NCBI RefSeq assembly: GCF_900626135.1
Contig: NZ_LR130786.1
Span: forward strand, 496,001 to 560,000
Reading direction: 5' to 3'
Source of the DNA: Senegalia massiliensis
GTDB lineage: Bacteria; Bacillota; Clostridia; Tissierellales; SIT17
DNA length: 64,000 nucleotides
Part shown: piece after piece, positions 50,280-58,997 of the stretch
Position numbering within the stretch: the stretch's first letter is position 1
How the letters are laid out: each line of letters starts with the position of its first letter
Translations under genes and position numbers: made by a program
The notes under the pieces: generated by a model
What the model saw: only the letters and a program-made list of their open reading frames with translations
Databases searched by the model: none
Told to the model about the DNA's origin: nothing

Positions 50280-51488
50280 TTATTTTAAATGTAAAAGTTT
50301 ATCTAGCAATTTTTCTGTATTATTGATTTTATTAATATGCATTTCATTTAAAAGTTTTTCAAACTTTTCTTCTCCAATTTCTTTTTCTAATTCATGTAAT
50401 AAAATACATCCCTTTATATATAAAGTATCAAATACATTTTTATGTCCCCTATCTATTCCTTTTATTGGTGGTAGTTCCTTGGAATTTTCTATGTATTTAT
50501 CAATTATGTCTTTAAATTCTTTCTCACCATAGTATTTCCTTATAGCTATTAAACTAGAATACTCTGCAAAAGATTCATTTAACCAATCTTCCCATGTATT
50601 TATATCAGCCTTTGACCACCAAAGATGTGATATTTCATGAGCAAGATACTTGAAATTTCCAATTTCACCAGATAAATATTTATAATGAGTAAGTGCTTGA
50701 TTTACTTTTAAATTTGGAAGAACAATTAATCCTGGTCTATTATAACCTCCACCATCTTCTCTAGGTAGAATTACTATTGAGTAGTCTTGATGGCTTATTT
50801 CTCCAAATTTATTAGTAAAAGTTTTAAATATGAAAATGGATTGTTCACTTAATTTCTTAGCAATTGTCTTATGTTCCTGATTAATATAATAAACTTTGAT
50901 ATATACTTGTTTTATTTGGCTACTATATTGATTCTCAATAAAATATTCTGAAGCAAGAAAGGAACAATCAATAAAAGGGACTTTTTGTTCTATAATCCAC
51001 CCCTTGTCCACTTTCTTTGTAATATTACTACCAACTACAGCATAATTACCTTCTTCAAATAAAATCTTAACTTTAAAATACGCTTTATCAAAGCTTTCAA
51101 CTAAAGGAAACCATGGAGCATATACTCCAAGCTCTATCCATTTTTCTGTAATTCTATTAACACCTGAACTTCCTAATCCTCTTATTTGTCCACTATAATT
51201 AAATTTAATATCAATTTTATCTCTTTTAAATAATGATTTATTAAAATAAATAGTAACTTTTTTAGACTCAGAAATAAAGGGGTTCCAGTTTGCTATATCT
51301 TCTTCAACTCTATACTTAACTAAATTATTGCAATTTATATTATGAATAATTAAATCTTTATGTATATAAAAATTTAATCTGTTTATGTTTTCTTCATTAC
51401 AATAATAAGTTAATTTAGTATCAACTTTTATTGATTGTTTTTTGGGATTAATACTTAATTCAATATCATAGTAATTATGTTTTATCAT
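50280..51488 (-). CDS. M1 family metallopeptidase, atypical
   Basis: A 402-residue zinc peptidase-like protein. The zinc motif HEISHLWW (284-291) and the following WLNESFAEYSSL are those of M1 aminopeptidases, and residues 1-190 form the usual beta domain. Two features are unusual. The exopeptidase GAMEN motif is replaced by GGGYNRPGLIVLP (247-259), and only 16 residues separate the second His from the third ligand Glu, against 18 in typical M1 enzymes. It also lacks the large C-terminal helical domain. It may be an endo- or dipeptidase variant; no signal peptide. Confidence 0.82.
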   Translation of the reverse strand: MIKHNYYDIELSINPKKQSIKVDTKLTYYCNEENINRLNFYIHKDLIIHNINCNNLVKYRVEEDIANWNPFISESKKVTIYFNKSLFKRDKIDIKFNYSGQIRGLGSSGVNRITEKWIELGVYAPWFPLVESFDKAYFKVKILFEEGNYAVVGSNITKKVDKGWIIEQKVPFIDCSFLASEYFIENQYSSQIKQVYIKVYYINQEHKTIAKKLSEQSIFIFKTFTNKFGEISHQDYSIVILPREDGGGYNRPGLIVLPNLKVNQALTHYKYLSGEIGNFKYLAHEISHLWWSKADINTWEDWLNESFAEYSSLIAIRKYYGEKEFKDIIDKYIENSKELPPIKGIDRGHKNVFDTLYIKGCILLHELEKEIGEEKFEKLLNEMHINKINNTEKLLDKLLHLK

Positions 51489-51601
51489 ATTCTCTTACTC
51501 CTCATTTTAGCTGATTATTTAGAATAATATACTACTATATTGCTACAATTCACATGATTCTAATGAACTATATACAAATAATATGTTATGCATACTACAT
51601 A

Positions 51602-51727
51602 TTATTTACATTGTAATATGCCTCTTTGGAAGGCTACTTTATCATTATTTTCTATTCCAAATAACGCTTCTTGCAAATCAAATGTACTAGCATAGAATTT
51701 TGCTCTTTTTATATAGCTATCTATAGC
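51602..51727 (-). pseudogene. C-terminal remnant of an unrecognised gene
   Basis: An open frame of 41 codons ending in TAA encodes KRAKFYASTFDLQEALFGIE and NNDKVAFQRGILQCK. It has no start and begins just inside the end of the RNA-ligase-like gene. The sequence has ordinary protein composition and looks like the end of a degraded cytosolic protein. Confidence 0.45.
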
Positions 51728-52227
51728 TCAATGATGAACTCAATATTTGAATTTTCATTTTCATCAATTTGCTCAACATATATCTTTTCAACTACTGTTT
51801 CAAAAATATTCACTATATCTTCTGTTTCACTAAATGCTGACTCAAATTTACTTATATCATCTAGTTTCCCAACTGTAAGATGAGGAAAATACGTGAGTTT
51901 CTTATATAAAAATTTGTTTAAAATTCCTGTATATAATTTATCATGTATTTCAATTATTTTATCATTACCCTGTTTAATATTTAAAAATAAATAATAATCT
52001 GATGTTCCTGTTATACCTCTTAACCTAATTTTAAATTTATTTATGTCTTTCAATATTTCTATCATATGTTTTTTAAGTTCTTCTGTATTTATATCACTTT
52101 CAAATGGAAAAACTAGAGTAATATGAGGTTTAATGCAAGTATATAGTGGGTCATATTTACTTCTAATTTCTTCTATAATTTCAATATCATTTAATTTAGG
52201 AAAAATAATTATAGATCTTTTTTTCAT
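51721..52227 (-). CDS. 2'-5' RNA ligase family protein
   Basis: A 168-residue protein of the 2H phosphoesterase superfamily. Both HxT motifs are present: KPHITLVFPF (about 37-46) and YFPHLTVGKL (about 124-133), symmetrically placed as required. These enzymes act on 2',3'-cyclic phosphate or 2'-5' linkages in RNA or small nucleotides. The ATG at 52227 is preferred; an upstream GTG at 52236 abuts AAGGAA. Confidence 0.93.
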   Translation of the reverse strand: MKKRSIIIFPKLNDIEIIEEIRSKYDPLYTCIKPHITLVFPFESDINTEELKKHMIEILKDINKFKIRLRGITGTSDYYLFLNIKQGNDKIIEIHDKLYTGILNKFLYKKLTYFPHLTVGKLDDISKFESAFSETEDIVNIFETVVEKIYVEQIDENENSNIEFIIEL

Positions 52228-52262
52228 GTTTTTCACTTCCTTATGTTTTACATGTTTTATTT

Positions 52263-52745
52263 TTATAAATCATTCATCACTTTCTCATAATAGACAATAG
52301 TCATTTTGTCGTTTATCTTCTTTTCTTTTCCAGTCTTTTTGTAACCTAGTTTTTCATATAGATAACAATGTCCTTGTTCTTGTAAAATTGTGTCAAGTTT
52401 CCACTTTCTAGCCCATGGATATGTTTGTTCTATTATCTTAAATACTTTTTGTGCAATCCCTTGACCTTGATATTTAGGTAATATAAATACAGGACTAATT
52501 CTACACATGTTCTTACTTTCGTTTCTAATTACTCTTATTGCTCCTAATACTTTATATTGACCTTGAATTAAATAATAGTCTGTAAAAGATTGATTAAAAC
52601 GTCTATATATATCATCAATTTCTTCATTTCCTGGATTTGTATCATAATCTTGATATTTTTCAAGTAATGAATTAAAAGATTCCCTCTGCATATTATAAAT
52701 AGTCTCACAATCTTGTATGTTTGCTTTACTAACTGAAACCTCCAC
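52263..52745 (-). CDS. GNAT family N-acetyltransferase
   Basis: A 160-residue acetyltransferase: VSVSKANIQDCETIYNMQRE opens it and PVFILPKYQGQGIAQKVFKI is motif A. DTILQEQGHCYLYEKLGYKK is motif B, with the LQEQGHCYLYEKLGY signature of a well-defined GNAT branch found in Firmicutes. It starts with GTG after GAGGAACAACT. Acceptor unknown. Confidence 0.93.
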   Translation of the reverse strand: MEVSVSKANIQDCETIYNMQRESFNSLLEKYQDYDTNPGNEEIDDIYRRFNQSFTDYYLIQGQYKVLGAIRVIRNESKNMCRISPVFILPKYQGQGIAQKVFKIIEQTYPWARKWKLDTILQEQGHCYLYEKLGYKKTGKEKKINDKMTIVYYEKVMNDL

Positions 52746-52827
52746 AGTTGTTCCTCACTCTCTTTAAAAACTTTCATCTGTTATATGTAACTCTATATAA
52801 TAAGTTTCAATATATCAAAATAATATC

Positions 52828-52917
52828 CTAATATTTATCATTCAATTTGAAATTTTCAATAATTTCATTACCTTCTTTAATTCTATATTTTTTTCTAAAT
52901 TCCTTTTTATTTATAAA
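52828..52917 (-). pseudogene. short C-terminal gene remnant
   Basis: About 29 open codons (KKEFRKKYRIKEGNEIIENF..) end in TAG at 52828 and have no start. They lie in the 200-base gap between the GNAT and phosphotransferase genes. A genuine remnant is possible, but chance cannot be excluded. Confidence 0.28.
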
Positions 52918-52946
52918 TTAGAATTAATTCTATTATATATATTTAA

Positions 52947-53793
52947 TTACTCACATATAAAACTTTTCCAATAATTCCAAGCTTCCAAATACTTAGATAA
53001 ATCTTGAGGATGATGTTCAGTACAAGTTGCTATTCTATTATATAATATAATTAAAACATATTTATAAACTACGTCTTTTTCATAGTTATTTATTTTTAAG
53101 TAATTTATTGCTGTATTTAAAGTTTCTATTGTCAAGTCGTCTGGTGATGAACAAAATGCATAAAGTAAATCATATATAGGCTCTCCTACTATAGGTGTAG
53201 GATCAATGACAGCACATAAATGTTTCTCACAAAATATAAAGTTATGTATGCCACAATCCCCATGAAGAAAATATTTATCTTTTGCATTAAAATTACTTGC
53301 CAAATTTCTTACAAGTAAATAATCTTCTTCTGTTAACGTAATTTTAAGTCTTTCTTTTGAATAATCAATATTTTCAATAAGAAATTGTTCCCATGAATCA
53401 ACTAAATTTTCAGCCCATCCCCATCCTTTAAAATGTGAAATAGATCTGTATTGATTAATAAGGCTTATTACAAGTTTCTGCAACAAATAAGATTTATTAT
53501 AAATTTGACTTTTAATCTCTCCTTCTATAAATGAATAAACAAAATATTTTTTTGATGGTTCAACATAAACTAGCTTAGGAAGTATTTTAATATTGTTATA
53601 AAATTTAAGAAAATATGTCTCTAGACAAATGACAGTAGAGTTATTTGCTTTTACAGCATACAACTGGTCTATCATTATAAATAAGAACGAATACAGTGCT
53701 AGTTGTTCCTCCAGTTAATAGATTATATTTCTATTTACTTGTGTCAATTATACCTTTTGATTTCAACTCATAAATAATATTATCAATTGTCAT
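52947..53793 (-). pseudogene. aminoglycoside phosphotransferase (APH)-family gene, broken by a TAG and a frameshift
   Basis: The original gene seems to begin at the ATG at 53793 after AGAGGAGG. It reads 20 codons, meets TAG at 53731-53733, then continues in the same frame with the nucleotide-binding loop LLTGGTTSTVFVLIYND. A frameshift near 53670 moves the rest into another frame, open to 52947 and containing YAVKANNSTVICLETYFL, FVYSFIEGE and the catalytic HGDCGIHNF / AVIDPTPIVGEPIYDLLYAF. The largest frame alone (242 codons from 53675) keeps the catalytic His-Asp loop but lacks the ATP-binding Gly-rich loop, so it is unlikely to be active. Confidence 0.82.
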
Positions 53794-53847
53794 ATTATTT
53801 ACCCTCCTCTTAAAATAGTTAGTTTTTTTAGTTCATATAAGTCTGAT

Positions 53848-54357
53848 TTATTCATCATTAATATGTCTTATATATCGTACTTCATTTAAAATCTTTTCTA
53901 TTTTTATTTCTTTTATTACTCCATCACAAGTAAATCCTAGTTTTTCATAAAATGCCCTAGCATTTAAATTTTCTTCAAGTACCCAAAGAGATATACCTTT
54001 GTAACCCCTATCGTATAATTTATTAATTCCCCAGTTCATTAAAATGCTTCCAAAACCTTTGTTCCAATACCGAGGTAATAGATATATTCCCCATATTTCA
54101 CCATAAGCATCATCTAAATCATTATCTCTATTCATTCCTAATGTAATAAATCCAATAACTATATTATCTAATACCATCACAGCTATTTCTTTCTTTTTCT
54201 CTTTTAGTAATTGTTTAAAATAATCTTCTCTCTTCTTTACATCAATTTTATCTAATACTTCATCAGATACGATGTTTTTATATGCAGTTTTCCATGATTC
54301 TGAATGAATAATAGATAAATCTTTTGAATCTTCTTTTTTTGCCCATCTTATATCCAT
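53848..54357 (-). CDS. GNAT family N-acetyltransferase
   Basis: A 169-residue acetyltransferase: IRWAKKEDSKDLSIIHSESW with KTAYKNIVSDEVLDKIDVKK, then IWGIYLLPRYWNKGFGSILM as motif A and WVLEENLNARAFYEKLGFTC as motif B. The SWKTAYKNIV start is the classic signature of a large Firmicute GNAT branch. GGGGGAAATTGAT precedes the ATG. Confidence 0.94.
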   Translation of the reverse strand: MDIRWAKKEDSKDLSIIHSESWKTAYKNIVSDEVLDKIDVKKREDYFKQLLKEKKKEIAVMVLDNIVIGFITLGMNRDNDLDDAYGEIWGIYLLPRYWNKGFGSILMNWGINKLYDRGYKGISLWVLEENLNARAFYEKLGFTCDGVIKEIKIEKILNEVRYIRHINDE

Positions 54358-54399
54358 ATCAATTTCCCCCTAAAGATTATTTTCAGGTATTGTTTTAAC

Positions 54400-54695
54400 A
54401 AATTTTTTTTTTTAGTAAAACTAATAGTGGTATAGCAATAAATATATTCAGGAGATTAAACAAACCAAAAGTTATCACATTTATATGGAATATCAATGCC
54501 ACTTATTAATCCTATCTTAATCCATATACCTTTACTAATTATTAATATAGAAAATATAATTTAAGAAAGTGTAAAGAATATTGTTATAAGATCAGTATCA
54601 GCTAGTGTAGAAATCATTTCATATTATGTTAATACTAGAACTAAGTTAATTATACTTGTGCAGATATACATTATTGAAGATAGTAGTCTAGTTAT
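54400..54695 (-). pseudogene. decayed membrane-protein gene
   Basis: The 472-base gap 54358-54829 contains a stretch whose frame reads hydrophobic segments with several stops: LLSSIMYICTSIINLVLVLT, then IIFSILIISKGIWIKIGLIS. A switch of frame near 54465 leads to FGLFNLLNIFIAIPLLVLLK. Three in-frame stops and a frameshift show a dead gene; family not recognised. Confidence 0.5.
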
Positions 54696-54794
54696 ATTAT
54701 ATTATCCAATATGTATCACCTTTTTAATTTTAGTTTTTTCTTATACTATATTTTATTCCACAACCCATCTTCAAACCCTCTTTTTTCACACAAA

Positions 54795-54828
54795 AAAAGA
54801 TTGAATTCCAACTGGAATTCAATCTTTT
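54795..54828 (-). terminator. terminator of the suf operon
   Basis: AAAAGATTGAATTCCA (54795-54810) pairs with TGGAATTCAATCTTTT (54813-54828), with T residues following on the minus strand. It sits directly after the sufU stop at 54830. Confidence 0.93.
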
Positions 54829-54829
54829 A

Positions 54830-55261
54830 CTAAACATCTTCTTTTATTGATTCACCTAGAGCATGCCATGCTAATACTGCACATTTTACTCTTGCTGGCA
54901 TATTTGAAATGTTTTGAAGTATAAATGCATCTTTTAATTTTTCAAATTCTCTTTCATCTGTTATTTCTTTTTTAATCATTCCTATAAATAATTCTACTAA
55001 ATCATAAGCTTCTTTTTTTGTCTTTCCTTTTATTAGATCTATCATCATTGATGTGGAAGCCTTGCTTATTGCACATCCATGACCAATAAAAGTTGCGTCT
55101 TTTATAATATCTCCATCAAATTTTAATTGTAATGTGATATCATCTCCACATGATGGGTTGTGTCCTCTTTCACTATGGTCTGGATTTTCTAATTGTTTTT
55201 CATTATGTCCACTTGTATTGTGTTCCATTATGAGCTCTGTGTATATTGAATTAAGATCCAT
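54830..55261 (-). CDS. sufU: SufU-type iron-sulfur cluster assembly protein
   Basis: A 143-residue SufU/NifU-N homologue that accepts sulfur from SufS. Ligands are GHNPSCGDDITL (Cys and Asp), GHGCAISKAST and the third Cys in MPARVKCAVLAWHAL. In Firmicutes such proteins act mainly as zinc-dependent sulfur-transfer partners of SufS. The gene starts inside the end of sufS (11-base overlap) and ends in TAG, followed by the operon terminator. Confidence 0.95.
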   Translation of the reverse strand: MDLNSIYTELIMEHNTSGHNEKQLENPDHSERGHNPSCGDDITLQLKFDGDIIKDATFIGHGCAISKASTSMMIDLIKGKTKKEAYDLVELFIGMIKKEITDEREFEKLKDAFILQNISNMPARVKCAVLAWHALGESIKEDV

Positions 55262-56489
55262 ATCCTAACCACTTCCTTACATTTTTTAAACCTTCTATAA
55301 ATATATCTACTTCCTCTAATGTGTTATAAATATAAAAACTTGCTCTACATGTTGCATTTATTTTTAAATATTTCATCAAAGGTTGAGCACAATGATGTCC
55401 TGCTCTAATTGCTATTCCATAGCTATCTAGTATTGTAGCAACATCATGTGGATGAACATCATCTATATTAAATGATATAACACTACTTTTTTTATCTAAA
55501 TCTTCTGTGCCATATATAGTTATATAAGGTATCTCTTTCATCTTCTCTAGAGCGTATTCAGTTAATTTCATTTCATGTTTCTTTATATTTTCTAATCCTA
55601 TATCTTCTAAATACTCTATTGCTCTCTTTAATCCAACTGCTGCTTCTACATTTTGAGTTCCTGCTTCAAATTTATATGGGAGTTCTGCAAATGTTGAAGA
55701 TTGTTCTTCTACATATTCAATCATATCTCCACCAGATAGAAATGGACTCATTTTTTCTAAAAGTTCTCGTCTTCCATATAATACTCCTATTCCCATAGGC
55801 CCTAACATCTTATGTCCTGAAAAAACATAGAAATCTGGATTTAATTTTTTTATATCTACCTGTGTATGAGGTGCAGCTTGTGCTCCATCTATTATAGTTA
55901 TTACTCCTTTTTCATGAGCATAATCTGTTATTTCTTTTATAGGATTTATAGTTCCAAGTACATTTGATATATGTGCTGCTGCTACTATTTTAGTTTTTTC
56001 TGTAACTTTACTTTTAAAGTCTTTCATATCAACAGTATAATCATCATTCAAATATACATATTTTAGTCTAGCTTTGTTTTTTCTTGCTACCATCTGCCAA
56101 GGTAGTATATTGCTATGATGCTCTGAAATTAAAACTACTATTTCGTCGCCTCTTGTTACATTTTCAAGTGCATATGAAAATGCTACTAAATTTAAAGCTT
56201 CTGTTGTATTTTTAGTAAATATTATACTTTCAACATAGGGAGCATTTATGAAGTCTTTTAATTTTTTTCGTGCACTATCATACATCTCTGTTGCTCTTAT
56301 GCTTAGAGTATATGCTCCCCTGTGTATATTTGCATTTGATGATTTATTGTACTTTTCCATAGCGTCTAGTACACTAATTGGTTTTTGAGTAGTTGCTGCA
56401 CTATCTAAATATACAAAGGTATTATCATTTACATTCTGATCTAATATAGGGAAATCTTTTCTGATTTTTTCCATATTAAAACTTTTCAT
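55251..56489 (-). CDS. sufS: cysteine desulfurase SufS
   Basis: A 412-residue PLP enzyme that removes sulfur from cysteine for cluster assembly. DSAATTQKP at the N terminus, HHSNILPWQ, the PLP lysine in FSGHKMLGPMGIGVLYG (about 219) and the catalytic cysteine in IRAGHHCAQPL (about 363) are intact. The ATG at 56489 follows GGAGAATTACAA and overlaps the end of sufD. Group II desulfurase, as expected with SufU. Confidence 0.96.
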   Translation of the reverse strand: MKSFNMEKIRKDFPILDQNVNDNTFVYLDSAATTQKPISVLDAMEKYNKSSNANIHRGAYTLSIRATEMYDSARKKLKDFINAPYVESIIFTKNTTEALNLVAFSYALENVTRGDEIVVLISEHHSNILPWQMVARKNKARLKYVYLNDDYTVDMKDFKSKVTEKTKIVAAAHISNVLGTINPIKEITDYAHEKGVITIIDGAQAAPHTQVDIKKLNPDFYVFSGHKMLGPMGIGVLYGRRELLEKMSPFLSGGDMIEYVEEQSSTFAELPYKFEAGTQNVEAAVGLKRAIEYLEDIGLENIKKHEMKLTEYALEKMKEIPYITIYGTEDLDKKSSVISFNIDDVHPHDVATILDSYGIAIRAGHHCAQPLMKYLKINATCRASFYIYNTLEEVDIFIEGLKNVRKWLGYGS

Positions 56490-57564
56490 TTGTAATTCTC
56501 CAGTCAATATCCTTCTCTATTCTCTCCCTTAAATCTTCGAAAGGAATTAAATCTATTATAGGTCTAAATGATGCTTCTATTATCATTTTTTTAGCATCTT
56601 TTTCACTTAAACCTCTACTCATAAGATAAAATAATTTAAGTTCATTAATTTGCCCAGCAGATGCAGCATGTTCTCCTTCTACATCATCTTCTCCACATAT
56701 AAGAGCTGGTATTGCATCTGATTTTACACCTTTGTCTAAAAGAATAACATATTCGCCTTCTTCTCCTTTAGATCTAGTTGAACCTTTTTTGAAATCTAAA
56801 TTTCCTCTAAATACTTTTTTTGCTTTGTCTTTTAATGCTCCTTTGGTTTCTATATTACTTAAACATCTTCTTCCAAAGTGATTCATTGTATATTCTAAAT
56901 CTAATCCCATTTCATCATCACCAAAGTATATACTCTTAAGATTTGCTGATGAATTATCTTCTAATAAATTGGTTATAAAACTAGTTGATGTTATTGCACT
57001 GCCTAGTTCTACAGATATAAAATTCACTTCTGCATCTCTACCAACAAATGCAATATTTGAATCAAAATTATGAGATGTTTTACTCATAGTTTGAACTTTT
57101 ATCACTGTTATATTTGAATTGTCTTCTGCATATATTTTTGTAACTCCATTATGAAATGATTTTTCTGTTGAAGTATAATCCATAACTACTGTAACTTCAC
57201 TATTCTGACGTGCTAATATTAAATTATGGTCTAATACTAATGATTCTTCATTGTTCATATTGAAATCTAATCTTACAGGTTCCTGTATTTTCTGACCTCT
57301 TTCTAAATCAATTATTACTCCTGTATTAAAGAATTTTTCTGTTAATTTCACTAATTCTTTATCTACTCCAAATTCACTATCAACTTTTAAATACTTTGTA
57401 TAATTATTTATTTCTTCTTTTGTATTTATATGTTGTATATTTAAATCTTCTATTTTAGGAATATTTAACGATTTATATTCTCTATGTTCTGGTATTTCTA
57501 CATCTTTTAGCCTTATTCTTTTCCACTTAGGTAAGTCAACCTCTTTATATTCTTTTAAGTTCAT
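56476..57564 (-). CDS. sufD: Fe-S cluster scaffold subunit SufD
   Basis: A 362-residue SufD, partner of SufB and SufC in the scaffold complex. PKWKRIRLKDVEIP lies near the N terminus, LVLDHNLILARQNSEVTVVM in the beta-helix, and the C-terminal segments AIPALICGEDDVEGEHAASA and FYLMSRGLSEKDAKKMIIEA are typical. The HAAS conserved His sits at about 311. It overlaps sufS by 14 bases. Confidence 0.95.
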   Translation of the reverse strand: MNLKEYKEVDLPKWKRIRLKDVEIPEHREYKSLNIPKIEDLNIQHINTKEEINNYTKYLKVDSEFGVDKELVKLTEKFFNTGVIIDLERGQKIQEPVRLDFNMNNEESLVLDHNLILARQNSEVTVVMDYTSTEKSFHNGVTKIYAEDNSNITVIKVQTMSKTSHNFDSNIAFVGRDAEVNFISVELGSAITSTSFITNLLEDNSSANLKSIYFGDDEMGLDLEYTMNHFGRRCLSNIETKGALKDKAKKVFRGNLDFKKGSTRSKGEEGEYVILLDKGVKSDAIPALICGEDDVEGEHAASAGQINELKLFYLMSRGLSEKDAKKMIIEASFRPIIDLIPFEDLRERIEKDIDWRITNEKF

Positions 57565-57575
57565 ATTTTCACCCC

Positions 57576-58985
57576 TTAGCCTATTGTTCCTTCGAGCTCT
57601 AATTTAATAAGATTATTAAGCTCTACTGCATATTCAAGTGGTAATTCTTTGGCTATAGGTTCTACAAATCCTCTTACTATCATAGCCTTTGCTTCTTCTT
57701 CATCTATTCCTCTACTCATTAGATAAAATATTGCTTCATCACTAATTCTACCTATTTTTGCTTCATGTCCTATGTCTATATCATCATTTTTTAATTCAAT
57801 TATTGGTATTGTATCTGAATTAGATTCATTATCAAGCATAAGTGATTCACATGATACTGTTGATTTACTTCCATGAGCATTTGGAGCTACTCTTAAAAGT
57901 CCTCTATAGAATGCATATCCACCATCTTTTGATATAGATTTTGAATTTATATTTGATGTTGTATGAGGTGCTGCATGAACTACTTTAGATCCAGTATCTA
58001 GATATTGTCCACTTGCTGCAAATGTAATTCCTGTAAATTCTGCTTTAGCTCCTTCTCCTCTTAATATACTCATAGGATAAAGCATAGATACTTTGGAACC
58101 AAATGAACCTGATATCCACTCTATCGTTCCATTTTTATCTACGGCTGCTCTTTTAGTATTTAAATTATACATATTTCTAGACCAGTTTTCTATTGTAGAA
58201 TATCTTAATTTTGCATCTTCCTTTACAAACAACTCAACACATCCTGCATGAAGATTGTTTACTGAATACTTAGGTGCTGAACAACCTTCAATAAAATGTA
58301 CCTCTGCACCTTTTTCTACAACTATAAGTGTGTGTTCAAATTGTCCTGCTCCTGGAGCATTAAGTCTAAAGTATGATTGAAGTGGTATATCTACCTTTAC
58401 TCCTTCTGGTACATATACAAATGAACCACCTGACCATACTGCTCCATGAAGTGCTGCAAATTTATGATCATTTGGAGGTACTAATTTCATAAAATATTCT
58501 TTTACTATATCTTCATAATCTTTTATAGCTGTATCCATATCTGTATATACTACACCTTGATCCACTAATTCTTTTTTTATATTGTGATAAACCACTTCAG
58601 AATCATATTGAGCTCCTACTCCTGCAAGTGACTTTTTTTCTGCTTCAGGAATACCAAGTGAATCAAATGTCTTTTTAATATCTTCTGGCACATCTTCCCA
58701 ACTAGTACTCATATCTGCATCTGGACGTATATAATTAACTATATTTTCTATATCAAGCCCTGATAAATCTGCTCCCCAAGTTGGTACTGGCTTAGACTTA
58801 AATATATCTAATGATTTAAGTCTAAAATCTAGCATCCATTTTGGCTCATCTTTTTCCCTTGATATTTCCTTTACTATTTCAGGAGTTAATCCTTTTTCAG
58901 TTTTATATTTATATTTAAACTCATTTTTTATATCATATATGCCCCGATCTATATCTGCTATATATGTTTTCTCTCTTTTTTCCAT
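57576..58985 (-). CDS. sufB: Fe-S cluster scaffold subunit SufB
   Basis: A 469-residue SufB, the scaffold on which clusters are built with SufC and SufD. LHGAVWSGGSFVYVPEGVKV, HFIEGCSAPKYSVNNLHAGC (the functional cysteine region), SKSISKDGGYAFYRGLL and IGHEAKIGRISDEAIFYLMS are conserved landmarks. ATG at 58985 follows GAGGTGAAAATA; an in-frame GTG lies three codons before it. Confidence 0.96.
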   Translation of the reverse strand: MEKREKTYIADIDRGIYDIKNEFKYKYKTEKGLTPEIVKEISREKDEPKWMLDFRLKSLDIFKSKPVPTWGADLSGLDIENIVNYIRPDADMSTSWEDVPEDIKKTFDSLGIPEAEKKSLAGVGAQYDSEVVYHNIKKELVDQGVVYTDMDTAIKDYEDIVKEYFMKLVPPNDHKFAALHGAVWSGGSFVYVPEGVKVDIPLQSYFRLNAPGAGQFEHTLIVVEKGAEVHFIEGCSAPKYSVNNLHAGCVELFVKEDAKLRYSTIENWSRNMYNLNTKRAAVDKNGTIEWISGSFGSKVSMLYPMSILRGEGAKAEFTGITFAASGQYLDTGSKVVHAAPHTTSNINSKSISKDGGYAFYRGLLRVAPNAHGSKSTVSCESLMLDNESNSDTIPIIELKNDDIDIGHEAKIGRISDEAIFYLMSRGIDEEEAKAMIVRGFVEPIAKELPLEYAVELNNLIKLELEGTIG

Positions 58986-58997
58986 TATTTTCACCTC

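Noticed and set aside
22944-54357. Chromosomal integron with attC sites
   Set aside because: Gene content fits, but I saw no tyrosine integrase gene, no repeated imperfect palindromes between genes and no GTTRRRY/RYYYAAC pairs at the gaps. I keep only the description of an array.
17735-54695. Genome-wide recoding of TAG (for example pyrrolysine)
   Set aside because: TAG is a normal terminal stop for several intact genes here (2059, 2542, 13683, 54830), and the APH gene has a frameshift as well, so ordinary pseudogenes are the simpler explanation.
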